Source: Phyllobacterium zundukense (GTDB lineage Bacteria > Pseudomonadota > Alphaproteobacteria > Rhizobiales > Rhizobiaceae). From it: DNA of 64,000 nt. Within the stretch, counting starts at the first letter, position 1; each line of letters opens with the position of its first letter. Shown here piece by piece: positions 18,746 to 27,280 of this stretch. The position numbers and the translations under genes were made by a program. The notes under the pieces are model-generated. The model did no database searches, had not been told where the DNA came from, and was given only the letters and a program-made list of their open reading frames with translations. The stretch lies in assembly GCF_025452195.1 (NCBI RefSeq), contig NZ_CP104972.1:310001-374000 (forward strand), read 5' to 3'.

Positions 18746-19009
18746 ATGGAAAATGCCGGAATTGGTTGGATTGCCGCGGTCATCATAGGTGGCTTGGCAG
18801 GCTGGCTTGCTGAGATGTTTATGAAAAGCAACACAGGCCTGATCATGAACGTCATTTTGGGAATCGTCGGGGCCATCTTAGCCAACGCGTTGCTTTCGTT
18901 TTTTGGCGTTATCCTGACGGGCTGGCTCGGCTATCTGCTCGCCGGATTTATCGGAGCATGCATTCTCATCGCAGTAGGTCGGATGTTGCGAGGAACCAAG
19001 GCCGTATGA
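18746..19009 (+). CDS. GlsB/YeaQ/YmgE-family stress membrane protein
   Basis: An 87-residue protein with three hydrophobic glycine-rich segments (IGWIAAVIIGGLAGWLAEMF at the start), the hallmark of the transglycosylase-associated GlsB/YeaQ family. The ATG at 18746 has GGAGAA at a spacing of 7; an upstream in-frame extension has no ribosome binding site. It has its own stress promoter. Degenerate DNA of a second copy lies at 38090-38222. The family is induced by stress in many bacteria; the molecular function is not established. Confidence 0.85.
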   Translation: MENAGIGWIAAVIIGGLAGWLAEMFMKSNTGLIMNVILGIVGAILANALLSFFGVILTGWLGYLLAGFIGACILIAVGRMLRGTKAV

Positions 19010-19039
19010 GACTACGAACGGCCGCTGCCTACAGAAGCC

Positions 19040-19071
19040 CAACAAGGCGGCACTGAGATCCCGCCTCGTTG
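19040..19071. terminator. Hairpin between glsB-like and csp genes
   Basis: Arms CAACAAGGCGG (19040-19050) and CCGCCTCGTTG (19061-19071), one mismatch, loop of 10. It lies between two convergent genes and can serve both; a TGTTTTG follows on the plus strand. Confidence 0.55.
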
Positions 19072-19096
19072 CTGTTTTGCTGTTCGGCTCGGACGA

Positions 19097-19306
19097 TTAA
19101 CCTACGCTCAATTGATCGGCCGACATTTTGCCCGACTTGTTATCACGCACCATCTCGTAGCTAATCTTCTGTCCGTCGTTCAGACTGCGCATACCGGCGC
19201 GCTCGACGGCAGAAATATGGACGAAGACGTCAGCGCCGCCGTCATCAGGCTGGATAAAACCGAAACCCTTGGTTGCGTTGAACCATTTCACAGTACCTGT
19301 TGCCAC
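19097..19306 (-). CDS. cspA: Cold-shock-domain protein
   Basis: A 69-residue single cold-shock domain with both RNA-binding motifs (KGFGFI and VFVHI). It begins with GTG behind GGAGGATATC, and the frame has no better ATG. Such proteins bind single-stranded RNA and DNA and melt structure at low temperature or in stationary phase. It ends convergently with the GlsB-like gene at the hairpin 19040-19071. Length normal. Confidence 0.95.
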   Translation of the reverse strand: MATGTVKWFNATKGFGFIQPDDGGADVFVHISAVERAGMRSLNDGQKISYEMVRDNKSGKMSADQLSVG

Positions 19307-19995
19307 GATATCCTCCGGGTAGCATATTGAACCGTATCGTTATCGTTCGAGGCATCCTCTATCAAGTCTTTGCGCCGGATAAGTACGATCTTGCGTTCCC
19401 ATCTCTCCTTTAAAGCCGCAATGTATGCACTTTGATCGTATCGATGTGCCATAGGGTACAGAGAAATCTCGCGCCCGCATTGGCTGTGGCATAGAGCGCG
19501 GATCGGGAGCAAAACTGCGCGATGGAATTCGTCTCCGCGTCCGTGCGGAAGGGAAGCGCTGATCGCCAACACAATCTGATTTCGCGACCGACGAAACGGG
19601 GTTGGCAACCACGTCCGTCTCTTGTTTTGCAGGTCCACTCTTTGAGCAGGCTTTGCTGCTGCGCTTTTCAAGATTTTGGCTGACCCGGAACGTCGGGTGG
19701 CACCGATGGCGTTCGCACACACCAAATCCCCGAAATGCTAAGCTGATTGATGACTTCCATTAGCGATACCAGTAACTTAAAAAGCGTTTTGAATGTCGAT
19801 GTTAAACTCGGTGACTGGCGTTTGAAGGCAATCCAGGGCAAGTCCACCTTTGCCGTTTGCGAAAATGAACCAGTCCGCAAGAAAGTGCCCGTAACCGCCT
19901 GACAATCCTGGGTATTGCCAACCTTCATAGGGGCACATTCCTGCCCTTTTCCGCAGATTATCTTCCTATGAATGCCGCCGAAAACGGAGTGCTCA
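19307..19995. other. Intergenic region, no gene recognised
   Basis: About 690 bases. A 54-codon minus-strand frame at 19288-19452 overlaps the csp start and has no ribosome binding site. Other frames look random. It contains the csp leader and the end of the YihY transcript. Confidence 0.4.
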
Positions 19996-21003
19996 TCAGT
20001 CAGGTGCAGTTTCACCGAGGGTATCGGCGACCACTGCGCCTCGCTCACCCATGGGAAGCGGCTTTCCTGTGGTACTGTCGATTGAAGTCTGATGCTCCAA
20101 TTCGGCGTTCAGTTCTGCGCCAAGGATGAGGATGATTAACGAAATCCATGTCCACATCATCAGGCCGGCTACTGCGCCCAATGCGCCGTACGTAGCGTTA
20201 TAGTCGGCAAAGTTGGCAAGATAGAAGGTGAAAGCCGCCGAGGCAACAATCCAGACCAACGCCGAAAGAACGGCTCCCCACGAAAGCCAGCGCCACTTTG
20301 CTTGTTCCCGGTCCGGACCAAAGCGATAAATGACCGAAATCGCGATGACGACAACCACGGCGATCAAAGGCCACCGTATGATACCGACTGAAATTCCACT
20401 CCAGCCATCCTGCCCAACCCCTGCCGACATAGGCGAAATGACGCTAAAGGCGATACTTAAGATAATTCCACAAAATATGCTGCCGAATGTAAAAGCGAAC
20501 GCAATCAGATTTAATCTCAAGAAGCTGCGGGTTTCTTTTTGTCCATACGCGACGTTCAATGCTTCGAATATGGCTTTGACGCCATTGTTCGCGCTCCACA
20601 AGGCCAGCGAAAGCCCGAGGAAGAATCCGAGACTGAGTAATTTGACATCCTGTGTGGCAAGAGCTTCCAGCTGCGCTCGGATCAGATCAATTGCGTCATT
20701 GGGTAGAATGCCAGCGAGAACTGATATGTTGTTTGCAATCGTGCTGCGGTCTGCCAAAAAACCGTACAACGATGCGAAAGCGGTGAGTGCAGGAAACAAG
20801 GCAAGAAGCAAATAAAATGTGGAGCCTGCCGCTATCAGCATGACCCGATCTTGCTCCAACGAACGGTAGACTCTGAAGAGAACATCCTTCCATCCTCGTG
20901 GTGGAATTTCCGACGGACCCTCGGCGGCACGGCCTCGTCCAGCTTCCATATCGGGCATTTCCGAGATGCGTGGTGCCTTTTTGGCCCTGGAGCTGGATAC
21001 CAT
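19996..21003 (-). CDS. YihY/UPF0761 family inner-membrane protein
   Basis: About 335 residues with six hydrophobic segments. The family pattern is clear: AGSTFYLLLALFPALTAFASLYGFL at the first span, WSANNGVKAIFEALNVAYGQ in the middle, and YNATYGALGAVAGLMMWTWI near the end. The family was once called RNase BN but has no proven nuclease activity. The start at 21003 (CAAGGG upstream) is chosen; a GTG at 21087 would overlap the sigma gene. It follows the ECF sigma gene by 53 bases on the same strand and is probably in its operon. Confidence 0.8.
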   Translation of the reverse strand: MVSSSRAKKAPRISEMPDMEAGRGRAAEGPSEIPPRGWKDVLFRVYRSLEQDRVMLIAAGSTFYLLLALFPALTAFASLYGFLADRSTIANNISVLAGILPNDAIDLIRAQLEALATQDVKLLSLGFFLGLSLALWSANNGVKAIFEALNVAYGQKETRSFLRLNLIAFAFTFGSIFCGIILSIAFSVISPMSAGVGQDGWSGISVGIIRWPLIAVVVVIAISVIYRFGPDREQAKWRWLSWGAVLSALVWIVASAAFTFYLANFADYNATYGALGAVAGLMMWTWISLIILILGAELNAELEHQTSIDSTTGKPLPMGERGAVVADTLGETAPD

Positions 21004-21056
21004 CGTACTGGACCCTTGCATTTCATTGTTGCGGCGTGACACGTCGACGTTGGCCA

Positions 21057-21644
21057 CTAATGCCGTCGATGTGAGGCGTGGTGCCACCCCGGGTGTTGGG
21101 GCGCTTCCAGAATCCCCTCACGGGACTTTTCACCCAACATTTCCAAGAGATGGATCTTAGCCCGGTTTATTCGGCTTTTGATGGTTCCAACGGGGCAATC
21201 ACAAATGACCGCAGCTTCGTCGTAGCTCGCCCCCATGACACAAACCAGCATGATTGCTTGCCGGAAATCGGGATCGAGTTGATGCAAAGCCGTTTCAAGT
21301 TCATGGCCGCGAATAGTCCATTCCTGCGATGCCGGCCGCGAGGGTCCGTTTTCAGCGATATCATTTTCGCCGCCTGTGACCTCCCTCAGTCGCTGCTTTA
21401 TCGCCGTATTGAAAGTATTTCTCATGATGGTGAACAACCATGACTTCATGCTCGTCCCGGGAGTAAACTGATGCAATGACCCTAGAGCGCGTTTGAGCGT
21501 TTCTTGGACAAGATCGTCTGCCTCATCAGGTTTCCGATAGAATGACCTTGCAAATGCTCTTAACGCCGGCACAAGCGTAATGATTTCCGCCCTGCAGTTA
21601 GTTTCCAACTGGAAATCTTCATAAACGGGATCAATTGCAACCAT
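21057..21644 (-). CDS. ECF sigma factor, EcfG/RpoE2-like
   Basis: A 195-residue sigma factor starting at the ATG at 21644 behind GAGGA at a spacing of 6. Region 2 covers about residues 20-90 (YRKPDEADDLVQETLKRAL, MKSWLFTIMRNTF) and region 4 about 125-180 (SYDEAAVICDCPVGTIKSRI). These are features of the EcfG group that drives the alphaproteobacterial general stress response from GGAAC-type promoters. No nepR or phyR gene is visible in the window, so this may be a secondary EcfG paralogue whose anti-sigma lies elsewhere. The abundance of matching promoters around it fits. Its own upstream region has only a weak match near 21692. Confidence 0.85.
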   Translation of the reverse strand: MVAIDPVYEDFQLETNCRAEIITLVPALRAFARSFYRKPDEADDLVQETLKRALGSLHQFTPGTSMKSWLFTIMRNTFNTAIKQRLREVTGGENDIAENGPSRPASQEWTIRGHELETALHQLDPDFRQAIMLVCVMGASYDEAAVICDCPVGTIKSRINRAKIHLLEMLGEKSREGILEAPQHPGWHHASHRRH

Positions 21645-21899
21645 GTCTTGTCCTCTCTTGATGGGAGGACAATGCGTCGAAGATATAACTCGTTCCTCCG
21701 TCGAACTGAACTGTACGCTATCGAACATTTCAGCTTCTCGAGTGGTGAACAAAGACATTACTGGGTCATTTGTGGTGAGAACAGCATCGTCGGCTCTCAT
21801 AGTGCAATTGAGAGCGGTGCTTGCTGTGGCGGCGTGGGCCAGCTTGATCTCCAGCACCACGCAAAGTGGCCCAGGGGCCACCTTGCTTGAATGATGAGG

Positions 21900-22040
21900 C
21901 TAGCGATTCTTGCTGCCCTCGCTAGCTTTCGATTGCTTGTCGGATGCGCTGCTCGATGACCCGCTCTTGTCCTGCTTGTCGCTCGAGCTTTTTGAACCAC
22001 CCTTGCTGCTGCTTGATTTGCGGTCCTGACTATTTGGCAT
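21900..22040 (-). CDS. Small Ser/Lys-rich hydrophilic protein
   Basis: A 46-codon gene. The ATG at 22038-22040 has GGAGGAAAGAA directly upstream. The product is almost only serine, lysine, aspartate, glutamine and glycine (for example SKGGSKSSSDKQDKSG), so it should be unfolded and soluble, like small desiccation or general-stress proteins. It has a stress promoter at 22083-22107 and, further upstream, the perfect dyad at 22121-22140. A functionally similar small gene is at 30994-31182. No family name can be given. Confidence 0.6.
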   Translation of the reverse strand: MPNSQDRKSSSSKGGSKSSSDKQDKSGSSSSASDKQSKASEGSKNR

Positions 22041-22082
22041 TTCTTTCCTCCATGTTCACTGGGAAAGTCCCAGTAGCCAATG

Positions 22083-22107
22083 AACCCCGGCTGAGGAAAA
22101 CTGTTCC
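22083..22107 (-). promoter_or_regulatory. EcfG-type promoter for 46-codon gene
   Basis: Minus-strand GGAAC (22107-22103), 17 bases, GTT (22085-22083); 43 bases before the ATG. Confidence 0.7.
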
Positions 22108-22120
22108 GGCCCGCCGACCG

Positions 22121-22140
22121 TTGGTGCGATATCGCACCAA
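22121..22140. promoter_or_regulatory. Perfect 20-bp dyad upstream of stress promoter
   Basis: TTGGTGCGAT/ATCGCACCAA is a perfect palindrome centred at 22130.5, 23.5 bases upstream of the GGAAC box of the promoter at 22083-22107. A related dyad sits at exactly the same distance upstream of the promoter at 50578-50602. A site for a second, dimeric regulator is inferred. Confidence 0.6.
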
Positions 22141-22177
22141 ATTTCGCTTAGGGCACGATATGGCCCCTTGATCGTCA

Positions 22178-22432
22178 TCAGTTCCCATGTCGCGCCTGCG
22201 GATCCGCTTTTAGTAGATCCGCCAAAAATATCGTTCCGATCAGATCACCCGGCTCATTATAGACGCGAACGACCCAGCTGGTTGGGTCGCGTCCTTCGAG
22301 AACGCTATCAACAATGGTTTCCTGTGCCGCTTGTTTTGCCTGCGCCAGCGCGTGTTCGTAGTCCGGCAGCTCAATCCCTTTTACGTCTTCAAGAACGACG
22401 TCCTCATGAAAAACAAAACGAAATAATGGCAT
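22178..22432 (-). CDS. DUF6894 family protein
   Basis: An 84-residue protein that begins PLFRFVFHED and continues with LPDYEHALAQAKQAAQET, the pattern of the DUF6894 family frequent in Rhizobiales. The ATG at 22432 has GGGGGGA upstream; the longer frame to 22468 is not needed. It lies 60 bases downstream of the DUF892 gene on the same strand, so it probably belongs to the stress operon that starts at 23042. Function unknown. Confidence 0.7.
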   Translation of the reverse strand: MPLFRFVFHEDVVLEDVKGIELPDYEHALAQAKQAAQETIVDSVLEGRDPTSWVVRVYNEPGDLIGTIFLADLLKADPQARHGN

Positions 22433-22492
22433 GGGAGTCCCCCCGCTCTGATGAGGAGGCGCGCTCATTGCGCAGAGTGAGCACGCCTGACA

Positions 22493-22990
22493 TCAAGCTG
22501 CGTTTTGGGCTTTGCTGTTTACGCCGGTTTCGGCGAGCTTGGTCAGCGCGGCATCGGTGGCGATTTCTTCCTCGAGGGTTTGCAGCAGAAGTGCCGTCGC
22601 GTCCCTTATGCCGAGTTCCTCCGCCCAACGAGCCAATGTACCGTACCGGGCCATTTCATAATGCTCGACTGCCTGAGCTGAGGAAATCAATCCTGCATCA
22701 AGAGCCGGCTGGCCTTTGAAATCCTCCAGGACTTCTTCACCTTCAGCGATGATGCCTTCAATCGCATCACAGGTTTTGCCTTGCGCGCGCTTTCCGAATA
22801 TCGCGAAAATCTGCTGCAGGCGCTCTACATGGACTTCCGTTTCATCACGGTGCTTCTCGAAAGCCGCCTTCAACTCCGGCGATTCTGCGCCTCTCGCCAT
22901 CATCGGTAACGCTTTGAGAATTTTCCGTTCGGCGTAGTAGACGTCCTTCAGGGTCTCGTGAAATAAATTGTCCAACGTTTTTGTTACCAT
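22493..22990 (-). CDS. DUF892 (YciE/YciF) ferritin-like protein, copy 1
   Basis: A 165-residue four-helix protein with the DUF892 pattern: LFHETLKDVYYAERKILKAL near the start and AVEHYEMARYGTLARWAEEL near the end, whose glutamates and histidine form the di-metal site in the ferritin-like fold. The family is induced by osmotic and general stress. Three more members lie at 28300, 42343 and 46300; this one is closest to the copy at 46300. It has a clear ribosome binding site (GAGGACAAAAGC) and a stress promoter at 23042-23066. The DUF6894 gene follows. Confidence 0.9.
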   Translation of the reverse strand: MVTKTLDNLFHETLKDVYYAERKILKALPMMARGAESPELKAAFEKHRDETEVHVERLQQIFAIFGKRAQGKTCDAIEGIIAEGEEVLEDFKGQPALDAGLISSAQAVEHYEMARYGTLARWAEELGIRDATALLLQTLEEEIATDAALTKLAETGVNSKAQNAA

Positions 22991-23041
22991 GCTTTTGTCC
23001 TCAGGTTAGTATTCGCCACCCAATGTGGCGCGTGAGCAAGG

Positions 23042-23066
23042 AACCACGCCGGACGACGATTGTTCC
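23042..23066 (-). promoter_or_regulatory. EcfG-type promoter for DUF892 copy 1
   Basis: Minus-strand GGAAC (23066-23062), 17 bases, GTT followed by C (23044-23042); 52 bases before the start at 22990. Because the -10 side reads GGTTCC the element is itself an inverted repeat and could also work rightward. Confidence 0.7.
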
Positions 23067-23290
23067 GCTTGGCGATAACAAACTAGTGGGATTTTTGTAA
23101 CGGCGGAGAAATCACCGAGGCTGAAGGTGGCAATTGCCAACCCTTGCGAATTTGTTCAACCCAAGCGGCGCTTCAAACATCAAGCCCTTCTCGTCCGATA
23201 ACCTGCCGAACGGCCATGAGCTGACCTCTTCCCTTGGTGTATTGCCCTATTTCTGCCTCTGTGTGTCACCCATCCGCCTGGCAAACTTTT

Positions 23291-24010
23291 CTAGCGCAAC
23301 GACCACCCGGTCAGACGAACGGACTCCTCTTCGGCCAAGCCGTATGCCCCGTCCGCAAGTTCCATTAAGCCTGCGCGGTCCAAAACTATGATCTGCGATC
23401 TCCTGGAACGGATGAGCCCCTTTCCCTCCAGAATGTGTAGAGCAACAGTAACGCCCGATCGCCGCACGCCTAGCATGCGGGCAAGATGTTCATGCGTGAA
23501 GATCATGCTATCACCGTCCACCCTGTCGTGCGCGAGCAAAACCCATCGGGCCAGTCGATCCTCCAGCTTTGAATGTCCGTTGGCTATCGCTGTAGACCCC
23601 ACTTGGATTGAAAGCGCACGCGCAAATCTTGTAAGCAATATTCTTATGGATTCTCTGGCGCGCACTGCATCCAATAAATCGGATGCGTCGATTCGAAGGG
23701 CGCTTCCATTCATTTGTACTACCGTGCGGTATGCACTGCGGTCGTCATATTGAAGAAGCGAAGAGCCGGACATTCCATCTCTGCCGAATAGACCGACTTC
23801 CAGATCGCGACCGCGCGGCAAGCTCGCCATCATCGAGGCGATACCGCTTTCAAGAAAATAGACGCGTTCAAGCTTTTGTGCGGGGATCTCGATCTCCTGT
23901 CCGAGCTTTAGCGGCACGATGCGCATTTTAGGCAAAAGCAGGGCTTTGTCCTCCCCGGACAACCTCGACAGCAAATGATTACGTATCGGAGGCAATTGAT
24001 CGCTTGCCAT
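23291..24010 (-). CDS. Crp/Fnr-family transcriptional regulator
   Basis: A 239-residue regulator with an N-terminal cyclic-nucleotide-binding-like sensor domain (about residues 20-140) and a C-terminal winged helix (HEHLARMLGVRRSGVTVALH, about residues 172-191). It has no cysteine pattern for an iron-sulfur cluster, so it is not a classical FNR. The start at 24010 has GGAAGGAAAGACT upstream; a start at 24052 is less likely. It may be transcribed from the stress promoter at 24311-24335 together with the small frame at 24112-24267. Targets unknown; the GTGCGATAYCGCAC dyads are not the usual Crp or Fnr site. Confidence 0.85.
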   Translation of the reverse strand: MASDQLPPIRNHLLSRLSGEDKALLLPKMRIVPLKLGQEIEIPAQKLERVYFLESGIASMMASLPRGRDLEVGLFGRDGMSGSSLLQYDDRSAYRTVVQMNGSALRIDASDLLDAVRARESIRILLTRFARALSIQVGSTAIANGHSKLEDRLARWVLLAHDRVDGDSMIFTHEHLARMLGVRRSGVTVALHILEGKGLIRSRRSQIIVLDRAGLMELADGAYGLAEEESVRLTGWSLR

Positions 24011-24111
24011 AGTCTTTCCTTCCAAGAACGACTTACGGATCGTGACCTGCAAGTTACGAACTTTGGAGCATCACTTGGGAAACTTTTTGCGAGAGCGCAT
24101 TTGCATACGGC

Positions 24112-24267
24112 TTAACGGCCGGGGTATGTCCTTGCCAGCACCGTCGTGCAAATTCTGATGATAGCTGTTGAACGTAAAAAATTCGAGTGCCCGCTACCGC
24201 TGGCATTGAGCATGTCGATGGCGTAACCGGTTACCGCATCAAGAACTAATCGCCCATTGCGTTGCAT
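24112..24267 (-). CDS. Small ORF between stress promoter and crp/fnr gene
   Basis: A 51-codon frame (starts MQRNGRLVLDAVTGYAIDML) with ATG at 24265-24267 and GAGGGAAACTGA upstream. It begins 44 bases after a GGAAC-N17-GTT element and ends 102 bases before the Crp/Fnr gene. Composition is protein-like at the start and less so at the end. It may be a leader peptide or a small stress protein. I do not recognise it. Confidence 0.4.
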   Translation of the reverse strand: MQRNGRLVLDAVTGYAIDMLNASGSGHSNFLRSTAIIRICTTVLARTYPGR

Positions 24268-24310
24268 TCAGTTTCCCTCGCCCAATCCGTAAACTATTGA
24301 TCTTCCGGAC

Positions 24311-24335
24311 AACGACAGTTCACCTGCAATGTTCC
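24311..24335 (-). promoter_or_regulatory. EcfG-type promoter upstream of small ORF and crp/fnr
   Basis: Minus-strand GGAAC (24335-24331), 17 bases, GTT (24313-24311). Confidence 0.55.
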
Positions 24336-24443
24336 GCCATGCGTAAACTTTGATGAAAATGGGGCCCTGTGAGCTTGCGGCGGAACAAATTCATTTCCTC
24401 TGCTTTGAAAAGCGATAGGGCGAAATCGAGCAAGAGGCTGATG

Positions 24444-24758
24444 ATGCCACGAGGTCACAAATCCAAATACACGGACAAGCAGGAACGCAAGGCGGATCAC
24501 ATTGCCGAAGGCTATGAAAAACGTCGCATGTCCGAGAGTGAAGCGGAACGCCGCGCATGGGCGACAGTCAATAAGGAAAGCGGCGGCGGCAACACGTCGG
24601 GATCGGGGCGCGGGAAGAAGGACACGCACGAATCCTCGAAGAAGGGTGGACGCATCGGCGGCGCGGCCTCGGCGCATCGATCAGCCGAGCAGCGTTCGGC
24701 GTCAGCAAAGAAGGCTGCAGCAACCTGCAAGCGAAACGCTGAACACGCGCATCACTGA
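24444..24758 (+). CDS. Basic KGG-type stress protein (often named plasmid stabilization protein)
   Basis: A 104-residue, very basic and hydrophilic protein. The start (PRGHKSKYTDKQERKADHIA, GYEKR) is typical of rhizobial proteins annotated as plasmid stabilization protein. The middle has EAERRAWATVNKESGGG and a tail with KKGGRIGG repeats like the KGG stress motif. Starts at 24441 or 24444 are possible; the second ATG is preferred by family likeness. It lies 25 bases before the cupin gene and may be co-transcribed with it. The name is a historical label; a toxin partner is not present. Confidence 0.7.
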   Translation: MPRGHKSKYTDKQERKADHIAEGYEKRRMSESEAERRAWATVNKESGGGNTSGSGRGKKDTHESSKKGGRIGGAASAHRSAEQRSASAKKAAATCKRNAEHAHH

Positions 24759-24783
24759 TGTTTCCGTCCCTGGAGAGTTCACC

Positions 24784-25301
24784 ATGACCGACCTGCGGCC
24801 GACCATCGGCAAGCCGAAACCTTGCACCTTGACCGAAACGGTTGGGTGCCCAACCACCAGCGGTTCCCGGTACTGATCTACCACAACGCGATGGTCGCAG
24901 AGGCAGAAGAGGCTGCGGCAGCGCTAGAGTCCATGTTTCGGCGCAATGATTGGCCGCCCCGGTGGCGCGATGGTGTCTATTTTTTTCATCACTATCATTC
25001 GACGGCACACGAAGTCCTGGGCATCGCCAACGGCAAAGCGCGGCTCATGCTTGGCGGACCCGAGGGGCAAGAGCTCAGTGTGACAGCGGGTGACGTGCTT
25101 GTGCTTCCTGTGGGCACAGGCCACTGCTGCTTGGAGGCAAACCCCGATTTTCTTGTTGTTGGCGCGTATCCTCCCAATCAGATAGCCGATTTGTGTCAAC
25201 AAGCGCCAACTGCCGCCATGCTTGCGCAGATGAATAACCTGGTATCTCCGCTCTCCGATCCGGTTACGGGCCGCGAAGGATGGCTTGAAAAACTATGGTG
25301 A
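24784..25301 (+). CDS. YjlB-like cupin, probable single-base frameshift near the start
   Basis: The frame from 24822 to 25301 encodes a cupin with the pattern LHLDRNGWVPNHQRFPVLIY at its start, HHYHSTAHEVLGI as the metal-binding region and PVGTGHCCLE as the second motif. The best ribosome binding site (GGAGAG) and ATG lie at 24784 in a different frame. Adding one G near 24814 joins them into one protein of about 172 residues. Either there is a base missing in CCGAAACC, or translation starts at TTG at 24822. Such cupins bind a metal; their reaction is not known. Confidence 0.65.
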
Positions 25302-26178
25302 TGATCGGACCCGTCGGCTTACGGCGACGACGCCTCCGGACTAGACGACGGTTGTGCGCTTTCGCGACACGGTCCCCGGGCGAGTTGGAATGGGGTGCGC
25401 AAGTGGGCAACGCGTGTCGCGACTTCGCCTTAGACCGGCGCAGGTGCCGTTCCCATCCAAGGTGCCGCCGAATGCGCCAGGCGTTCGTAAGCGTCGCAAA
25501 ACACACGAACCGTGGACAGATGACTAAGAATAGAGATCCCAAGGTAGGACATCGTGCGGTATTTGTCGCACGAGGGACCAACCTGACCGTTGTCATGGCC
25601 GGGGAAGTCCTGAGTTCGGACGACTTTCTTGATCCTGGTTTTCAGGCGGCTGCCCGTTGTTCATAAGCTGCAACAGTCGTTCCACAAACATGGTGTCGCG
25701 CATGGCCTTGATAGAGGTCGATCGGGTTTCATCGACCATGCCTTCCGCCTTCAAGGAAGGTAATCGTGTCTGTCCGCTCATCGCTGAGTCTTTTTCACAT
25801 CCATGATCGCCACCTCTTGTGCCGAGTCTCTGTCGAGAAAGGTCTATGCTTTTTTACAACTTTCGAACCGTGTATCGGGAAAAGCGTTGCCGCATCGAGC
25901 GCACATTGCATAGATTTTCTCGCCAATGGCCTTGCGCGTTGCGCCGGGGAGAAGTGGGCATCCGAGTGTTGGGGCCCCGGCGTTGAGGTCTACCAACAAT
26001 ACCGCGCCCCTGTAGCCGAGTGGTCAATCCCCCCCGACAACACAATCCGAATTCACCTTCGCAATTTCAGTTCCGTCGGCGACCAATCCAAGCCGCGCCT
26101 TTTCTGGAGCACCACAATTGCGTGCGCACTCAGGTACATCAAAAGTTTGTCCGCTAACGCACAGTCCAACACAAATCA
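25302..26178. other. Long region without a firm gene
   Basis: About 880 bases. One minus-strand frame of 62 codons (25593-25781) has some protein-like composition (LPSLKAEGMVDETRS) but a poor ribosome binding site. The rest looks non-coding on both strands. Confidence 0.4.
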
Positions 26179-26204
26179 GGAACATTTTGCTTTGGCTTTT
26201 GGTT
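26179..26204 (+). promoter_or_regulatory. EcfG-type promoter for KGG gene
   Basis: GGAAC at 26179-26183, 18 bases, GTT at 26202-26204 (equals GGAAC-N17-GGTT). The spacing is one longer than most here. It ends 39 bases before the ATG. Confidence 0.55.
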
Positions 26205-26243
26205 GGGCAGCAACGGGGAATTTAATAGCAACAGGAGGAAACT

Positions 26244-26639
26244 ATGCCGAATAACAATGAACGTAGCCAACAGGGCGATACCTCGAATCGCGGTTTTGCA
26301 TCTATGGATGACGACAAGCAGCGGGAAATCGCAAGCGAAGGTGGAAAGCAGTCCGGTGGCAACTTCAAGAATGATCCGCAACGCGCAGCGGAGGCCGGTC
26401 GAAGCGGGGGTGAGCAGTCTGGAGGCAATTCCAGCAATCCGGAGAGGTCAGCCAAGGCAGGTCGAGAAGGCGGACAGCAAGCAAGCGGGGATCGGGAATC
26501 CAATCAACAGTCCGGTGGAGACCGCGAAGGTGGGCAACAAACGGCCGAAGAAGGTCAAAACGACGGGCAGCGGGGAGAAAACTTCGCGGACGATCCCGAA
26601 CGCGCTCGCGAAGCGGGTCGCAAGGGCGGACAAAGCTAA
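26244..26639 (+). CDS. KGG-repeat general-stress protein
   Basis: A 131-residue protein made of repeats of the stress-induced KGG motif (GFASMDDDKQREIASEGGKQ, then EAGRSGGEQSGG, KAGREGGQQ, EAGRKGGQS). It is hydrophilic, rich in glycine, glutamine and glutamate and presumably unfolded, like Con-10/GsiB proteins that accumulate in stationary phase or drying. A very strong ribosome binding site (AGGAGGAAACT) precedes the ATG. It has its own stress promoter and a hairpin terminator, so it is a single-gene unit. Confidence 0.85.
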   Translation: MPNNNERSQQGDTSNRGFASMDDDKQREIASEGGKQSGGNFKNDPQRAAEAGRSGGEQSGGNSSNPERSAKAGREGGQQASGDRESNQQSGGDREGGQQTAEEGQNDGQRGENFADDPERAREAGRKGGQS

Positions 26640-26657
26640 ACGCTGAACTCTGTGACG

Positions 26658-26681
26658 GCGGCCGGGACGCAACCCGGCCGC
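26658..26681 (+). terminator. Hairpin after KGG gene
   Basis: Perfect 9-bp arms GCGGCCGGG / CCCGGCCGC with loop ACGCAA, 18 bases after the stop. No T run. Confidence 0.5.
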
Positions 26682-27056
26682 TGGCACAGCCCGTCTTCGT
26701 TTCCAATGAGATCCTGATCTCGGAACTAACTTTCCATGGCATCGCTCAATGCTCCGGTAGAGCAGCAACGGCTCTTCTTCCGCACTTGGCAAGCTTTCCA
26801 GCAGCACGTTTCGTGTCACCCACGCGCCTCGTACAGATATTCGCGATAGCCAGGCACACTTGGACCACGTCTTCAACTCATGCGTCGAATAACAACAGGT
26901 TGATGTGATCAAATCTGCACTGGTTTGATATTGTCCACCTGATCTCCTCTCCAAGAAAATAAATGGAAAACCCGTTTCCGGCTGATTGCCCAAGCCTGCG
27001 AACAGCGGTAATTTTGCCGAGTGTTGCGAGCATTAGATTCTGGAGTTCCACTCGCA
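26682..27056. other. Intergenic region
   Basis: About 370 bases. Frames on both strands look non-coding and no promoter of the stress type was found. Confidence 0.4.
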
Positions 27057-27278
27057 ATGCGCCTTCAAGACTTTTCCGATTGGCAAGTTCTCAAAGTGAC
27101 GTGCACCAGATGCCGCCACGCCGTCCTCCTCGACCCCAAGGTCATCAGCCGGGCCGCAAAGAGCCCGGACACGATGACGGTGCAGGAGCTAGAAAACAAG
27201 TTCCGCTGCTCAGCCTGCACTCGGAAGGGCGAGGTGAAAATCGAGATAGGCCCGAAGCCGGGGGCCGGTCGGGGCTAG
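27057..27278 (+). CDS. Small zinc-ribbon protein
   Basis: A 73-residue protein with two cysteine pairs (CTRC near residue 15 and CSAC near residue 50), which form a probable zinc ribbon, and a charged tail. It resembles short conserved proteins of Rhizobiales without known function. The start at 27057 is chosen because the recognisable sequence (MRLQDFSDWQ) begins there; a longer frame from 27021 exists. It converges with the broken gene at 27281-27776. Confidence 0.55.
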   Translation: MRLQDFSDWQVLKVTCTRCRHAVLLDPKVISRAAKSPDTMTVQELENKFRCSACTRKGEVKIEIGPKPGAGRG

Positions 27279-27280
27279 AC

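Noticed and set aside
21672..21696. Possible stress promoter before the ECF sigma gene
   Set aside because: Only GGAAC matches; the -10 part reads ATT-like. Autoregulation of the sigma gene is therefore not claimed.
24444..24758. Protein of the type named plasmid stabilization protein, as part of a toxin-antitoxin pair
   Set aside because: The sequence is a basic KGG-like protein and no toxin gene is next to it.
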